Assembly (NCBI RefSeq): GCF_026151205.1
Contig: NC_087078.1
Coordinates: 18,309,118-18,373,117 of the forward strand
Reading direction: 5' to 3'
Length of the DNA stretch: 64,000 nucleotides
From: Bolinopsis microptera
Lineage: Eukaryota > Ctenophora > Tentaculata > Lobata > Bolinopsidae
Below, piece after piece: positions 1 to 12,657 of the stretch (the first letter of the stretch is position 1; the number at the start of each line of letters is the position of its first letter). The notes under the pieces were generated by a model. The model was not told where the DNA came from. It did no database searches and worked only from the letters and a program-made list of their open reading frames with translations. The translations under genes and the position numbers were made by a program.

Positions 1-1752
1 CATCCTCCTCAGCCATCCTCCTCAGTCCTCCTCCTTCTCAGTCCTCGTCAGTCCTCCTCCTGAGTCCCCCTCCTCCTCAGTCATCCTCCTGAGTTCTCCT
101 CCTCCTCCTCCTCCTCCTAGGTCCTCCTTCTGGGTCCTCCTCCTCCTCCTCCTCCTGGGTCTTCCTGATCCTTCTCCTCCCTCTCAGTCATCCTCCTCAG
201 CCATCCTCCTCAGCCATCCTTCTCAGCCATCCTCCTCAGTCCTCCTCAGTCCTCCTCCTCCTCCTGGGTCCTCCTCCTCCTCCTCCTGGGTCCTCCAGCC
301 TCCTGGGTCTTCCTGATCCTCCCCAGTCCTCTTCCTCCTCCCCTCCTCAGTCCTCCTCCTACTCTTCCTCCTCGTCCTCAGTCCTCCTCATCAGTCCTCA
401 ACAGTTCTCCTCCTCCCCAGTCCTCCTCCTCCTCCTGGGGCCTTTTCCTGGGTCCTCCTCCTGGGTCCTCCTCCTCCTGGGTCCTCCTCCTCCTGGGTCC
501 TCCTCCTCCTGGGTCCTCCTTCTCCTGCTCAGTCCTTCTCCTCCTCCTCCTCAGTCCTCTTCTTCCTCTTCCTCCTCCTCCTCCCTCTCAGCCATCCTCC
601 TCAGCCATCCTCTTCAGCCATCCTCCTCAGCCATCCTCCTCAGTCCTCCTCCTTCTCAGTCCTCGTCAGTCCTCCTCCTGAGTCCTTTTCCTCCTGAGTC
701 ATTCTCCTGAGTTCTCCTCCTCCTCCTCCTCCTCCTCCTCCTCCTAGGTCCTCCTTCTGGGTCCTCCTCCTCCTCCTCCTCCTGGGTTTTCCTGATCCTT
801 CTCCTCCCTCTCAGTCATCCTCCTCAGTCATCCTCCTCAGCCATCCTCCTCAGCCATCCTTCTCAGCCATCCTCCTCAGTCCTCCTCAGTCCTCCTCCTC
901 CTCCTGGGTCCTCCTCCAACTCCTGGGTCCTCCAGCCTCCTGGGTCTTCCTGATCCTCCCCAGTCCTCTTCCTCCTCCCCTCCTCAGTCCTCCTCCTACT
1001 CTTCCTCCTCGTCCTCAGTCCTCCTCATCAGTCCTCAACAGTTCTCCTCCTCCCCAGTCCTCCTCCTCCTCCTGGGGCCTTTTCCTGGGTCCTCCTCCTG
1101 GGTCCTCCTCCTCCTGGGTCCTCCTTCTCCTCCTCAGTCCTTCTCCTCCTCCTCCTCAGTCCTCTTCTTCCTCTTCCTCCTCCTCCTCCCTCTCAGCCAT
1201 CCTCCTCAGCCATCCTCCTCAGCCATCCTCCTCAGTCCTCCTCCTTCTCAGTCCTCCTCAGTCCTCCTCCTGAGTCATCCTCCTCCTGAGTCATCCTCCT
1301 CAGTTCTCCTCCTCCTCCTCCTCCTCCTAGGTCCTCCTTCTGGGTCCTCCTCCTCCTCCTCCTCCTGGGTCTTCCTGATCCTTCTCCTCCCTCTCAGTCA
1401 TCCTCCTCAGTCATCCTCCTCAGTCATCCTCCTCAGCCATCCTACTCAGCCATCCTTCTCAGCCATCCTCCTCAGTACTCTTCAGTACTCTTCAGTACTC
1501 TTCAGTCCTCAAAATGTTTGTCTGCTAATGTCCACCAATGTCCGCTAATGTCCATCCAAGTCCGCCAATGTCCGTCCGGGTCCGCCAATGTCCGTCCGAG
1601 TCCGCCAATGTCCGTCCGAGTCCGCCAATGTCCGTCCGAGTCCGCCAATGTCCGTCCGTGTCCGCCAATGTCCCAAAAAACACGTCCGTTGTCTCATAGA
1701 ATCCAAAAAGGACAGGACATAGGCGGACATAGACGGACATGACACCCCCCCC
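1..1752. mobile_element. right part of a G-run-terminated, CT-rich non-autonomous element (left end outside window)
   Basis: Positions 1-1500 are almost pure pyrimidine, imperfect (TCC)n with interspersed CAG. A longer period of about 600 bp is visible: the same phrase (gggtcttcctgatcc) recurs near 158, 785 and 1368. From 1518 an array of TCCGCCAATG/TCCGTCCGAG units leads into the terminal sequence, which ends in eight C at 1745-1752. The last 60 bp match the right end of the complete element at 4067-5637, so this is a second copy of the same family. No transposase is seen. Long Ser/Pro reading frames here are by-products of the triplet repeat. Confidence 0.75.
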
Positions 1753-1837
1753 TCAATGTAAGTAGCCTTGTATTACTAACATTGGCCTTAATAATGTTTC
1801 GTTTACAATTAAAAAAAACAGATAAACCACTTAGAAC

Positions 1838-4800
1838 ATGATTGCCGTGGAGGATGAGGTCTTTGCTCAAGCAAACGAAGCACAGTTTGGAACATTTGAC
1901 ACAGCCAAGTCAGCTGCGTTAAAGATCAAACGACAGAGAAAACGGACCAACTCAAGATCTCATTCCTCAGAAGGCGATAATGATCCTGTATCTCCCATGT
2001 CAGATGACTTCCCTAAGGTTTATTTCAATTTATTGTTCCCATGCCAGTGGCATAATATTTCATTTATGTGCCCTAGCATAGCGCTGACACCATGCCCTTT
2101 TATTCCTCAAATTTTGGTCAAATGGGCATGGCATCTGCATCGATAGGCATAACTGTTTTTAAAGCTTTGCCCATTTTGGTTAATTTAAAGCCTGCAGCTA
2201 TTTTTATACTTATGTGTTGCAATGTGTAGTATAAATTACTATTGATTTTAATATATCGTATTTGGAAACTAAATCCTGATAATTTAACTGCAGCTGAAAC
2301 TAGACAGAAGTTTCACACGAGACAGGAGGTCCAGGACAGGAAGCAGAGGTCTGCCCAAGAAAGGGGGAGGAGGAGGCAAGGGCACTTGGGGCAAAGTTGG
2401 TGACGAGCTCAACTCTTCTGCAGTCAAGGACGAGTAAGTGGGGGCTGTTAATCTAAATAAATAGATCTGGAGATGAGCCTTTGAAGTCAATTTGTTGAAA
2501 TTTCTAATTCTTTATACATTTGAATAAGAATATTCTAGTGTTTAGAAACCATGATGGTGATAATGATTCCCTGGTAAACTTAAAGGATTTAATTATGGAC
2601 TGAACTAGTAATAAAAGTAATGCTAACAATCAAATATCAATTCCAGTCAGGATCCCAACTTCGACGCAACAGATATGGGATCAGGGATCAAGCTGGGAGC
2701 GTACATTCCAGCCCTGGACGGAGTTGAGATAGAGAAGAACCTGAAACCATTGTTTACCGAGTACTTCGAGAACAGCGAGCTAGATGAGTGTATTACCGCC
2801 ATCATCAAGTTCAATATAGGTTACTTTTTACAGTTTTATTGTTTTCAAATAAATTCATTTCAATTGTTTTTATAATGACCACGATTGAAACTCCCCATCA
2901 AATATTTGTTGAAAAGTTTCAATACTCGCCAAATTCTCAAACACTTAGCGGGACTCTATACTAATTAATTAATTAATTAATTTTCCTGATAAATCTAAAC
3001 CTCAGGACCGGAGAACATAGGAGACGTACTGACGCTCTGCGTCTCCATGGCTCTGGAGATGAACCCCTCCAAGAGGGAGCTGTGCTCGCGCCTCATTGCC
3101 GACATGTACGGTCGTGTCATCGAGCCTCAGTATATGGAGGACGCGTTCGTCGCGCTCCTTAAACAGGTTTTATCTTCAACCGATTGACCAATACAAACGA
3201 TTACGTGAAAGTAGGGTAAGTGTCTGTGCTGATCAGTCATATGCATAATCCTTGATATAAAAATAAAAATATTTTGATTTCGTGACTCTATCCCTAATTC
3301 AAGTTTATGTCCATTAAATTGGTAATGCTGAGAAGACCCTCCTAAATAGCGTACAAAAGTGGTGTTTCTTTTGTCTCTAGAATCTAATAAGAGCGCCTAT
3401 ATAAACCTATATCCCACTAAATATCAATTAATTCACACTGACATTACCCGTCCGACAGATCCCGGACCTGGAGTTGGATAACCCAAGTGCGGCTGATGAC
3501 ATTGGCAGGTTCCTTGCTCGAGCCATAGCTGACGACTGTCTCCCACCTGCCTTCCTCAAGAGGCTCGCTAGTCATGACTTGCACAAGAAGTCTCAAGCAG
3601 CGGTCCTTCACGCCTCTGCTCTTCTTAGTAAGTAGCTGATTTTAATTTCTAAAATTTTATTTATGGTCATTTATAATACTCCTTCTATTTATTCCATAGT
3701 AAGAAGATGTCTTATTGTAAATATATGTATAATACTATGCCCGAAGTTTGGTTCAGTAAATTAAACTGCTTTTTAAGATGATTTAGGTTGATCAGTTAGG
3801 ATGGCCGGATAGGGAATGGAATATGTGTATGCCTGCTTGTTCTAATTTGTATTGAATAAACAATTGTAGTTATTGCTAAGCATGGGTTGGGTAAGAGTTG
3901 TGGTTTCTTATTTCTTGGTCACTACCATGATGTGACTAAGGACGTCCCAAAAGTTTTAGAAAACGTTTGGAGAGGTTTGTTGAAGGTCAAATTAAAAGTT
4001 AAAATTATGAATGATGATAGCTTATAGCATACTATATCATATGATAAAAGCATGAAATACTAAACTGGGGGGGGTGTCACGTCCGTCTATGTCCGCTTGT
4101 CTCATAGAATCCAAAAAGGACAGGACATAGGCGGACATAGGCGGACATAGACGGACATTGGCGGACATTGGCGGACATTGGCGGACATAGGCGGACAAGG
4201 ACGGACATATACGGACATTAGCGGACATTAATGGACACCTAAATTGCTAAATAAAATGTTCAATTTTTGCTGTTATAGGGGGATCATGTTTTTTGTCCGT
4301 TCGGTACCCTATATTTTCAAAACGGACGAAAAATAGAGCGGACAAAAACGGACAAAAATGGACAAAAACTGACAAAAATGGAAATAACATTTAGATGCTT
4401 CCTCCTACTCTTCCTCCTCCTCCTGGGTCTTCCTGATCTTCCTCAGTCCTCTTCCATCTCCCCTCCTCAGTCCTACTCCTCGTCCTCGTCCTCAGTCCTC
4501 CTCATCAGTCCTCCCCAGTCCTCCTCCTCCCCAGTCCTCCTCCTCCTCCTGAGTCCTCCTCCTGGATCCTCCTCCTGGGTCCTCCTCCTCCTCTTCATCC
4601 TCCTCCTCTTCCTCCTCAGTCCTCAGTCCTCCTCCTCATCCTTCTCCTCAGTCCTCCATCCTCCTCCTCAGTCCTCCCCCAGTCCCCCTCCTCCTCCTCC
4701 TATTCAGTCCTCCTCCTCCTCCTCAGTCCTCCTCCTTCTCAGTCCTCCTCAGTCCTCCTCCTCCTCTTCCGTCTCAGTCATCCTCCTCAGCCATCCTCCT

Positions 4801-7765
4801 CAGTCCTCCTCCTCAGTCCTCCTCCTCCTGGGTCCTCCTCCTCCTCGTCATCCTCCTCCTCTTCCTCCTCAGTCCTCCTCCTCAGTCCTCCTCCTCATCC
4901 TTCTCATCAGTTCTCCTCCTCCTCAGTCCTCTCCCAGTCCCCTTCCTTCTCCTCCTCCTATTCAGTCCTCCTCCTCCTCCTCCTCCTCAGTTCTCCTCAG
5001 TTCCCCTCCTCCTCCTCCTAGGTCCTCCTCCTGGGTCCTCCTCCTCCTCCTCCTCCTGGGTCTTCCTGATCCTCCCCAGTCCTCTTCCTCCTCCCCTCCC
5101 CAGTCCTCCTCCTACTCCTCCTCCTCGTCCTCAGTCCTCCTCATCAGTCCTCAACAGTCTTCCTCCTCCCCAGTCCTCCTCCTCAGTTCTCCTCCTCCTC
5201 CTCCCCAGTCCTCCTCCTGGGTCCTCCTCCTCCTCCTCCTCCTGGGTCTTCCTGATCCTCCTCCCTCTCAGTCATCCTCCTCAGTCATCCTCCTCAGCCA
5301 TCCTCCTCAGCCATCCTCCTCAGCCATCCTCCTCAGTACCCTTCAGTACTCTTCAGTCCTCCTCCTCCTCAAAATTATAATACATAGAAGTTGCGAAAAA
5401 TTCCCAAAATGTTTGTCCGCTAATGTCCACCAATGTCCGCTAATGTCCACCAATGTCCTTCCGAGTCCGCCAATGTCCGTACGGGTCCGCAAATGTCCGT
5501 CCGAGTCCGCAAATGTCCGTCCGTGTCCGCCAATGTCCGTCCGTGTCCGCCAATGTCCCAAAAAACACGTCCGTTGTCTCATAGAATCCAAAAAGGACAG
5601 GACATAGGCGGACATAGACGGACGTGACACCCCCCCCTAAACTATATCAGATGACAGTGCTTACACTGGATGATTAGAGTTTAACAAAGTGATAACAAAT
5701 GAGATGTACTATGAGTTGGTTTGCAATCCTTATCTTTACCATTTACAGTCGACACGCAGTATGCAAACGTATTACATGACAATGATTATCATGCACAACA
5801 TATGCAATATCTATGCAACAGCTCTGGTCACGTTATATATGTGTAGGAGAATAGAGGAGTATACATTACATTTGCACACACTAGACAGTAGACTGTTACC
5901 TCTTTAAGGCGAACTATTCATATAGGGATTGTTCACGTTGTTACTGAGTAGACGTTACACCAGCGTAAGGTTTTCCAAACCCACGATATCTTCAATCATC
6001 ATGTTTGTTAACTCATTACACTGAATGTGATAGATGTTTCAAATGGTAATTTTAATTAGGTTCCGCTCCATTAGGGTTCTACTTGTACTAATTCTACATA
6101 AACACCACGAAATACCTGAATTTCAGGTTTTCATACGTTTCCAAATCGGGCCCATTTGGACTTTCTGACTTTTTGGCTCGACTGCGTGCTTTGAATATGG
6201 GTAAAATATATATTCTAATATGAAGTGAGTCAGGTGGTAAAGGGTGCAACCGCAAGGTTTATTCTCAAAAACTTGCGTTAGCAACAAATAATGATGTTTA
6301 TTTTCAGCCCTGAAGTTTGCCATGTCAAAGATAAGCAATATCTGGGGAGTGGAGGGTATGGAGAAACAGACAACCAAGTTCTACACCAACAAAGTGTGGT
6401 TCATCCTCAAGGAGTATCTCAAATCATCAGAGTTGGAAGAAGTTAAAACGTTAGTTTTACTTCAAATGAAGCTCATATTATAGTATGTGACTCTATATTT
6501 TTTAGCAGTCACCGTTGTTTCATGTGATTTAAGTTTTTGAAGCGTGTACCAGGTGGACTGAGATTATTTGTGGGATCTATCCTAAAATTATGAATTTCAG
6601 GAGTTTGCGAGAGTTAGATATTCCTCATTTCCACCATGAGGTGGTATACGAAACGATCGTCCTGGCTATGGAGCAGCGTGTTTCGGAGTTCGAGAAATAC
6701 GCTCAAAGAATGATCGATCTACTACAGTTCCTTGGAAAGGTATAGAGATTGTAGTAATGATATGTTTAACTGCATTTTGTCCAATGCGTTATGTGGATAG
6801 GGTAATTTGTCTGCCTCAAGATTGGTGTGGCATCAATTTTCTGCTCAACTGTATGCGCGCACAATTTTGCGCGCGTTATGAATGCTCACAGCTACAACTT
6901 TTAAAATATGTTTTAAGGAAAGCACACTATTTTTGTATGCAAACACGAGGTATTGCGAAAATTTGTTTAGTATTTGACCTGGCTTGATGCCAGAACTTGA
7001 ATCACGGGACATCTTTGTGTAATGAATATACATTTAAACATTGAATCGTTCCATGAGAATTCCTCTCAGTTGGCCTTATCAGAGAAGCAAATAAACTGAG
7101 ATTTAACCACTTATAGCTAATTTTAGAGAACTGGGTTCATTGGCAGACGCCGTAACATTGGCGGGTTCAATTAAGTCATCAGTATGAGGTTAATTTAAAC
7201 TTGTCAATGGAGAGGGTCTGAAAAACCAAAATTTGCCGAAATGATTTGTGAACGGTATGGTCCGTAACAAATCCTCATAATCTATTTCCTGAAAGTTCTA
7301 CTTTACAAAGATTTTAAAAAAAAAACCGTTTTCAATTTCTTATGTCTTATTGTATTTACATAGTTTTCCTCCTAAGTCCTGAGTACTCTGAATAGGACAG
7401 GAATGAATCAGCTGTTCAGCCACTTTTGAACTCCCTTGATTTATCGGACAAGGGGCAATTGGCAAAATCACTAAAAATTTTACGCGTTTTTAATCATAGC
7501 TATAACTAATAACCGCATTTAATTGTTTCAGACGTTCATTATCTCCAAGTCCCAGTTCGAGACTGGATTCAAACGGGTTGTTGAAGATCTCGACGACCTT
7601 ACCTTCGACATCCCCAACGCTGTTTCCCTGTTCTCCCAGTTTTGTGACATGTGCGTTGCTCAGTCCTTCATGTCGGATGAGACCTACGAAATGCTCCATC
7701 CCAACCGTGGAAGAAAGCGCTTCGTCAGCGAGGGAGACGGCGGCAAAATCAAAACTACGATCTAG
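1838..7765 (+). CDS. PDCD4: programmed cell death protein 4 homologue (two MA3 domains)
   Basis: Spliced model of 445 residues; coding exons 1838-2017, 2294-2433, 2647-2819, 3006-3166, 3459-3627, 6308-6449, 6601-6739, 7532-7765. All joins keep frame with GT-AG borders. In the known family PDCD4 binds eIF4A through two MA3 domains and represses cap-dependent translation; it is cytoplasmic/nuclear. Here a basic Ser-rich N-terminus (KRQRKR, NSRSHSS) is followed by the conserved GRGLPKKGG-like stretch ([16 protein letters not shown]), MA3-1 (about 118-235) and MA3-2 (about 283-405, with [15 protein letters not shown]), and the hallmark tail [13 protein letters not shown]. Length compares with 469 in human, from memory. 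The start is the first ATG in the exon; a cag at 1818-1820 suggests an upstream non-coding exon. Intron 5 (3628-6307) hosts a complete repeat element. Confidence 0.95.
4067..5637. mobile_element. complete G-run-terminated non-autonomous element in PDCD4 intron 5
   Basis: The 1571-bp insertion has perfect 30-bp terminal inverted repeats (4067-4096 and 5608-5637). Each starts with eight G followed by TGTCACGTCCGTCTATG. It is flanked by a direct TAAACT (4061-4066 and 5638-5643), read as a target-site duplication (7 bp if one terminal C is counted). Inside each end are tandem units of about 10 bp: GCGGACATTG on the left, the TCCGCCAATG type on the right. The centre (4400-5370) is CT-rich (TCC)n like 1-1500. 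The left end also carries a direct copy of the inner right end (tctcatagaatccaaaaagg), so it can fold as a hairpin. No transposase gene is visible, so it must be mobilised in trans. Confidence 0.85.
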
Positions 7766-10700
7766 CGGCTTCTAGATTGAAGCCCAGATATACATAATAC
7801 TGACTGTCGAAAACATTTAAACCACAATAACATATAATTTTTAGAGTGAATCTTAAATCAGACTTATGTAATGGACAGATCGTTTATTTTAGTTCATTTA
7901 AGAGGGTTTTAGAGGTTTACTGCGTGTCAAGGACTTTGTGCTAAAAATTTTATACCAGGGACAGAAAAGCATGGTCTCAATCGAAAAACTAAGGGTTTTA
8001 TTTGATTTTGTATTAACTTATTAAATTTGTATATTTGGGGTTTGGACCTGTTTGACGTGTTTAACCTTGGTGAAATTGTACGCGTTTTGGTGTACGAACA
8101 AATAACACTTGAATAACTTTCGTTCATTGACAGAATGCCATCTAAGATTAAATTCCATTCTGATTTCCACTCTCACTCCCTGTTTGTTTTGAGAACCTTG
8201 AGAGCAATTTTCACCAATTTGGTAGATTAATACAGGAAAGGTCTAATCCCAAGTACAATTTCCAGAAAAATATTTCCGATAGGAAACCGCAAAAGGATTA
8301 AATCTCTTGATACTTATTCGACTTTTGATAACTTTTGTTGTACTTTAGTTTATCTAAAGAAATGTTTTTTGAATTATGTCTAAGCTTTTAAGCATATAAT
8401 GTTCATATTTTTGCGAGAAATTTTTACGTGGCTATTGGATAATAATATTTAAAATGTTGACTAATTTCGGGCTGTAGTTTCAAATCGAGGATTATTATGC
8501 CGAGTATTAAGAGTGGAGGGTTTTACCGTTCTCCCTATAACTAGTACTAATTGATAACGGTTAACTTTGCCCGTTTTAACACGGGCACCCCTCCTACCCA
8601 AGATAATTTTCAACACAAGGAACAGAACTTTATGCGTATCCAGTATCGGATAATTAATCTTCTGATTTATTGAGCACAGCATTTTAGAGGTGAGTTTAGA
8701 CGATGGAATGTGTTATGATGCCATGTTATATATTTAGAAATAAATCAATAAACCGAAGTACATGAAGAGTTTTTATTTTACTAAAAATTTCAAACAAGAA
8801 GAATGCGCTCAAGTCTCTTATCTGTAAAATCGCATCAATTATGATAGTATTTCTACTGACAGGGTTACTGATAAATATATGTTCTTGTCAATTGTGTGAG
8901 CCCACTTTGTGAAAAGGGTCGCTGATCTTAATCTGATAGAATCAATTGGACGAATTCTGAGTCCTAAAAAGGGTCACTCGTTATATTCTTGCCGATTGGA
9001 TGGATGGTCCTCCGAATTGGGTCATTGGCTGAGGAGGTCACAGAGAAGGAACTCAGCTTTTGTCAAATTCGTTGCTTTTCTGATTGTCTCTCTTTGAGCT
9101 GCAAATATTGATATCTTAGAGTAAATTATAGGGCATCTGGGGTTTGTTGTTGAATCGTTTGAGATTTTCAAGTTACAGGTCAGAAGATTATGATTATCAG
9201 AATGAAGTATTAAGGAGGTGCGCGCGGCTGGACGCGCGCTCAAACTTGTTATAGTGAGCGCTAGAACTCAACTTTAGTATGCAATTATTCTGTCGCGTCT
9301 TCCAAGGTTAACACTAAAATTGGGGACTATCGAATATGGAGAGAAAATTTGTAGTCAGGACCAATACATTATACAAGTAAACCAATACAAGAAAATGAAT
9401 GTAAACCATTAGTTTTAAAACAAGTTACTCGATGCTATTTTTATTGTTATTACATTTGAAAGAGTCCGTGTTTCAACTTGTAAGCTAGTTTGGACTCCAA
9501 AGTTCAATAGTTTACTGTAGACTGTTAAAAGCTTAATCGATCCTAATTATATATCATCTGAAGAGGAGCTGTTTAAATATTTAACTTTGTAACAGTTGCT
9601 GCAGTGCTGCGTACTGTTAGATTAATGACATAGCCCCTTCGTTATAAAACCCCGATTTACTGTGCCGCGATTTACTGCAAACCCCGATTTACCGCGGCCA
9701 TTTCCTTTCCCCCAAATAGGGCTGGATGTTTGCTTTCCCCAAATTCCGCGGTAAATCTGAGTTTTACTGGTCAGAGCCCATTAATTCGATAAATTCACGA
9801 TGATATCAATAAATATACAGTTTTGTTCTGAAATCTAAACGATTTCCTTTTAAACCAGGCCTGATAGTAATAATCCTGCTTATCCCTCCTAATCGCTCTG
9901 TAACCCTAGCACCACCCCATTTGAGGTTTTGTAACAAACATAACTAATAAGTTATATAGTGGGAGGAACCGCACATTTAGTGAGAAGAAGTGTGAACCAC
10001 CTTCACACATATAATAACCTATTCACTTGTAAATCTGAGACAATGCTACTAAGTGTTTAAGGTTGACATAATGGATCAGGAACAATGGGGAGATGTGTAC
10101 CAAGGCTTAGTCAGGCTACTTAAACAAAATATGGCGGAGATGATTAAGCAGTTACATCACTGCTTATAATGTGATAACATTATTTTCACAACTTTGAGTT
10201 GTGAAAATAGTTTTATCCAACGAGTTTGACGAGTTGGATAAAACGAGTTATATCCCGAGGTTTGACCGAGGGATATAACTCATGTTATCATATTATAAGC
10301 AGTGATGTAAATGCATTCTCTGATGATCTACGAAATGATGTTAGCGAATGCAGCATTTACATCGGAAATTAACGACCGATAATATTACTACATAGAACAT
10401 TCCAGAGTCAAACTTTCTAGAGGACACATCCTTATCTCTTAAAATTGTTACAGGTCGCTGAGATGTTGCTAATTATTTTAAATTGGTCAAATAAGCTCAG
10501 TGAAGCTCACACTCACACAAAACTTGCCACAAATGGTTGACTACTTGTTATTGACATTCTGTAAAATTTTGAAGCAAAAATATTTATCAGAACATAAGTT
10601 ATACCACTTTCTGTTTTTAAAATAATTAGCAACATCTCAGCGAATAAGGATGGACCAGGGAGATAACAATAGTTACATCCCTCCTATTTACCTGTTAATC

Positions 10701-12657
10701 ACAGCCTAAATGTAGTACCAGGGAGATAACAATAGTTATCTCCCTCCCAGTTATTGCACCCCTATTTAATGCATTATATTAGCGTAAACAAGAGTGAGAT
10801 AACAACTTTTACATTATGGACAGTTACACACTGATCATGAGAGAATGTTGTTTATTACTTTGCCATTCTTATTATGTAGCTAGTAGTAAATTTGAATAGG
10901 TCATAATTCCCATAGACTGTCTCCAATGTAAAAGCTAATACAGGGTGGCCCAGAATTATGAGGTATAAAGTTGTGTCTCGGTCTGTTGATCACAACCTCT
11001 GATGATAATAACTGACTATTGATGCCAGCTAATACGGGGTAAACAGTATCGGCTCAGTTGAGTTATTGAACAGTTTCTCGATAAGATAACTAGCATTGGA
11101 TCTAATCAAGATCATTCTGGTACATTCTGGAATCATGCCCCTAGATAAATCTCTCTGGCAGTTGAGCTTCCGCTATCTTGCAGCTAAAGGCAATGTTACC
11201 TAATGTCCATGTTGCTATTGAACTAAAACCCTGCTATGGAGTGTTTCAAGAGAGAGCCATACAAATATCGAGTGTTCGAAAATCCTAACTCCATTTATCC
11301 CAGCCCTTCTATAGTTTCAACTAACCATACTCAACAGACTTTCCTTTGTCCCAATTTTCTCCTATTTTAGCGGAAACACCGCCTAACGTACTGCAGCAAA
11401 TACAACTAGTGTCTCTATACTGCGTAATACTGCGTATTTTTCTTTACCTTTAAAAGTAAATCCGTATTCAAAAGCTGAGCTCAGGCGAGGATCATAGTCC
11501 TCTATTGTCCTCTGGAGTCTGGACGATCTGTACTATTGTTTTAAGACAATCAAAACGATTAAGTATGGTAATGTAATGGCTTGGCTCACCCGGGGGACTC
11601 TTTAAAAGGACGGTATTGTCGCCAAGCTGATCGCAGGTGGAGGCTGGTACTAGGGTAAATGGGGGAGAGCAATAAATATACTGGCCAGTCGAGGAAGTTT
11701 ATGATATAGTTTTCTTAGAATAAGAGTGAGCTGTTTTTTACACATTCTACTTTTTACACATTCTACTGTTATCCCGACACCATAATGGGGCACAGATACT
11801 GGATTACTGGATTACTGGACTAAGCGCTCAAAGCTATACAATGCTTTTGATAAGTATCTTTATCAAGGGGCGTTATACTTAATATGAATTTAAAATGGGA
11901 TGAGAGCTTTAGGATGGATTCGGGCCGTATTAAAAGTCGGACGGCGTTTAATCAATAATACTGCCATTCTAAATTTCCATTAATGCCTTGAATTATCTTG
12001 TATTAATAATGCAAAAGAGATGTTTTATTTATTATATCGGATATCCTCCATAATATAATGTCATGACAACATAAAGTGAGCCGAGCCAGAGTAGGAAGAT
12101 GGTTTAAGAACTTTACTTTATTATATGCCTGATATTTGGGGATCCCAAATTTCTTAAGTCGTACCGAGGCTCCGTCCCAGTAAGGGAAACATAAGTTACA
12201 TGGTCTCTATAAGTACCTACTAGTTACATAGTCTCTATAAGTACCTACTAGTTTGACATAATGACTAACGAGGGGGTCCCCCGGATTTCATCTATTGTCA
12301 GTCCAGTAACAAGGGCCCTCCTGGACGCCAATAAGGACCTTGCCACATTCTACCAGCTAACTTCAATAACCGGTACAACGCTATTTGCCAATCAAAACAC
12401 AAAGATAATTTATTAGGGAGCGTTCACTTATGACGTCAGCAGCCGAGGGGCCAGGGGTTTTAGAAATGCTGACGGTTGCTGACGGGAGGAGACAATTACC
12501 TTAATATTAATATTTCAGTGATCTGAACTCGTAAGCCCCGTCAGCCCAACAACACGCATCCCTCAATATTTTGGCACATTACATGCTTTACAGGTTATGA
12601 CATAAATTCTCCCAATTTTTCGGCTCAAGGAAATTTATTTAAACAGAATAGTATACA
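7766..12657. other. intergenic stretch without recognised gene
   Basis: No convincing exon was found on either strand; open frames are short and unlike any family I know. Contents: a cloverleaf inverted repeat (10152-10310, listed separately) and an adjoining inverted repeat (10305-10320 with 10343-10361). There are two related copies of a gggagataacaatagtta motif (about 10654 and 10720), the second a hairpin with GTTATCTCCC. A CCGCGGTAAATC inverted pair lies around 9685-9760. A 27-bp direct repeat (ctctataagtacctactag) is near 12205-12250. Confidence 0.6.
10152..10310. repeat. cloverleaf-shaped inverted repeat (outer stem plus three hairpins)
   Basis: A 29-bp outer stem (10152-10180 with 10282-10310, one mismatch) encloses three contiguous hairpins. 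Hairpin 1 is 10181-10193 with 10197-10209 (13 bp). Hairpin 2 is 10211-10221 with 10233-10243 (11 bp), loop GAGTTTGACGA. Hairpin 3 is 10245-10256 with 10270-10281 (12 bp), loop GAGGTTTGACCGA. Almost every base of the 159 bp is in a stem or a short loop. The loops of hairpins 2 and 3 share the pattern CGAG-TTTGA-CGAG. No target duplication or coding capacity is evident. Confidence 0.85.

Noticed and set aside
4378-5607. 409-codon Ser/Pro/Leu-rich open frame
   Set aside because: It lies wholly in the CT-rich core of a repeat element; triplet repeats keep any frame open. No domain, and similar frames exist on other strands.
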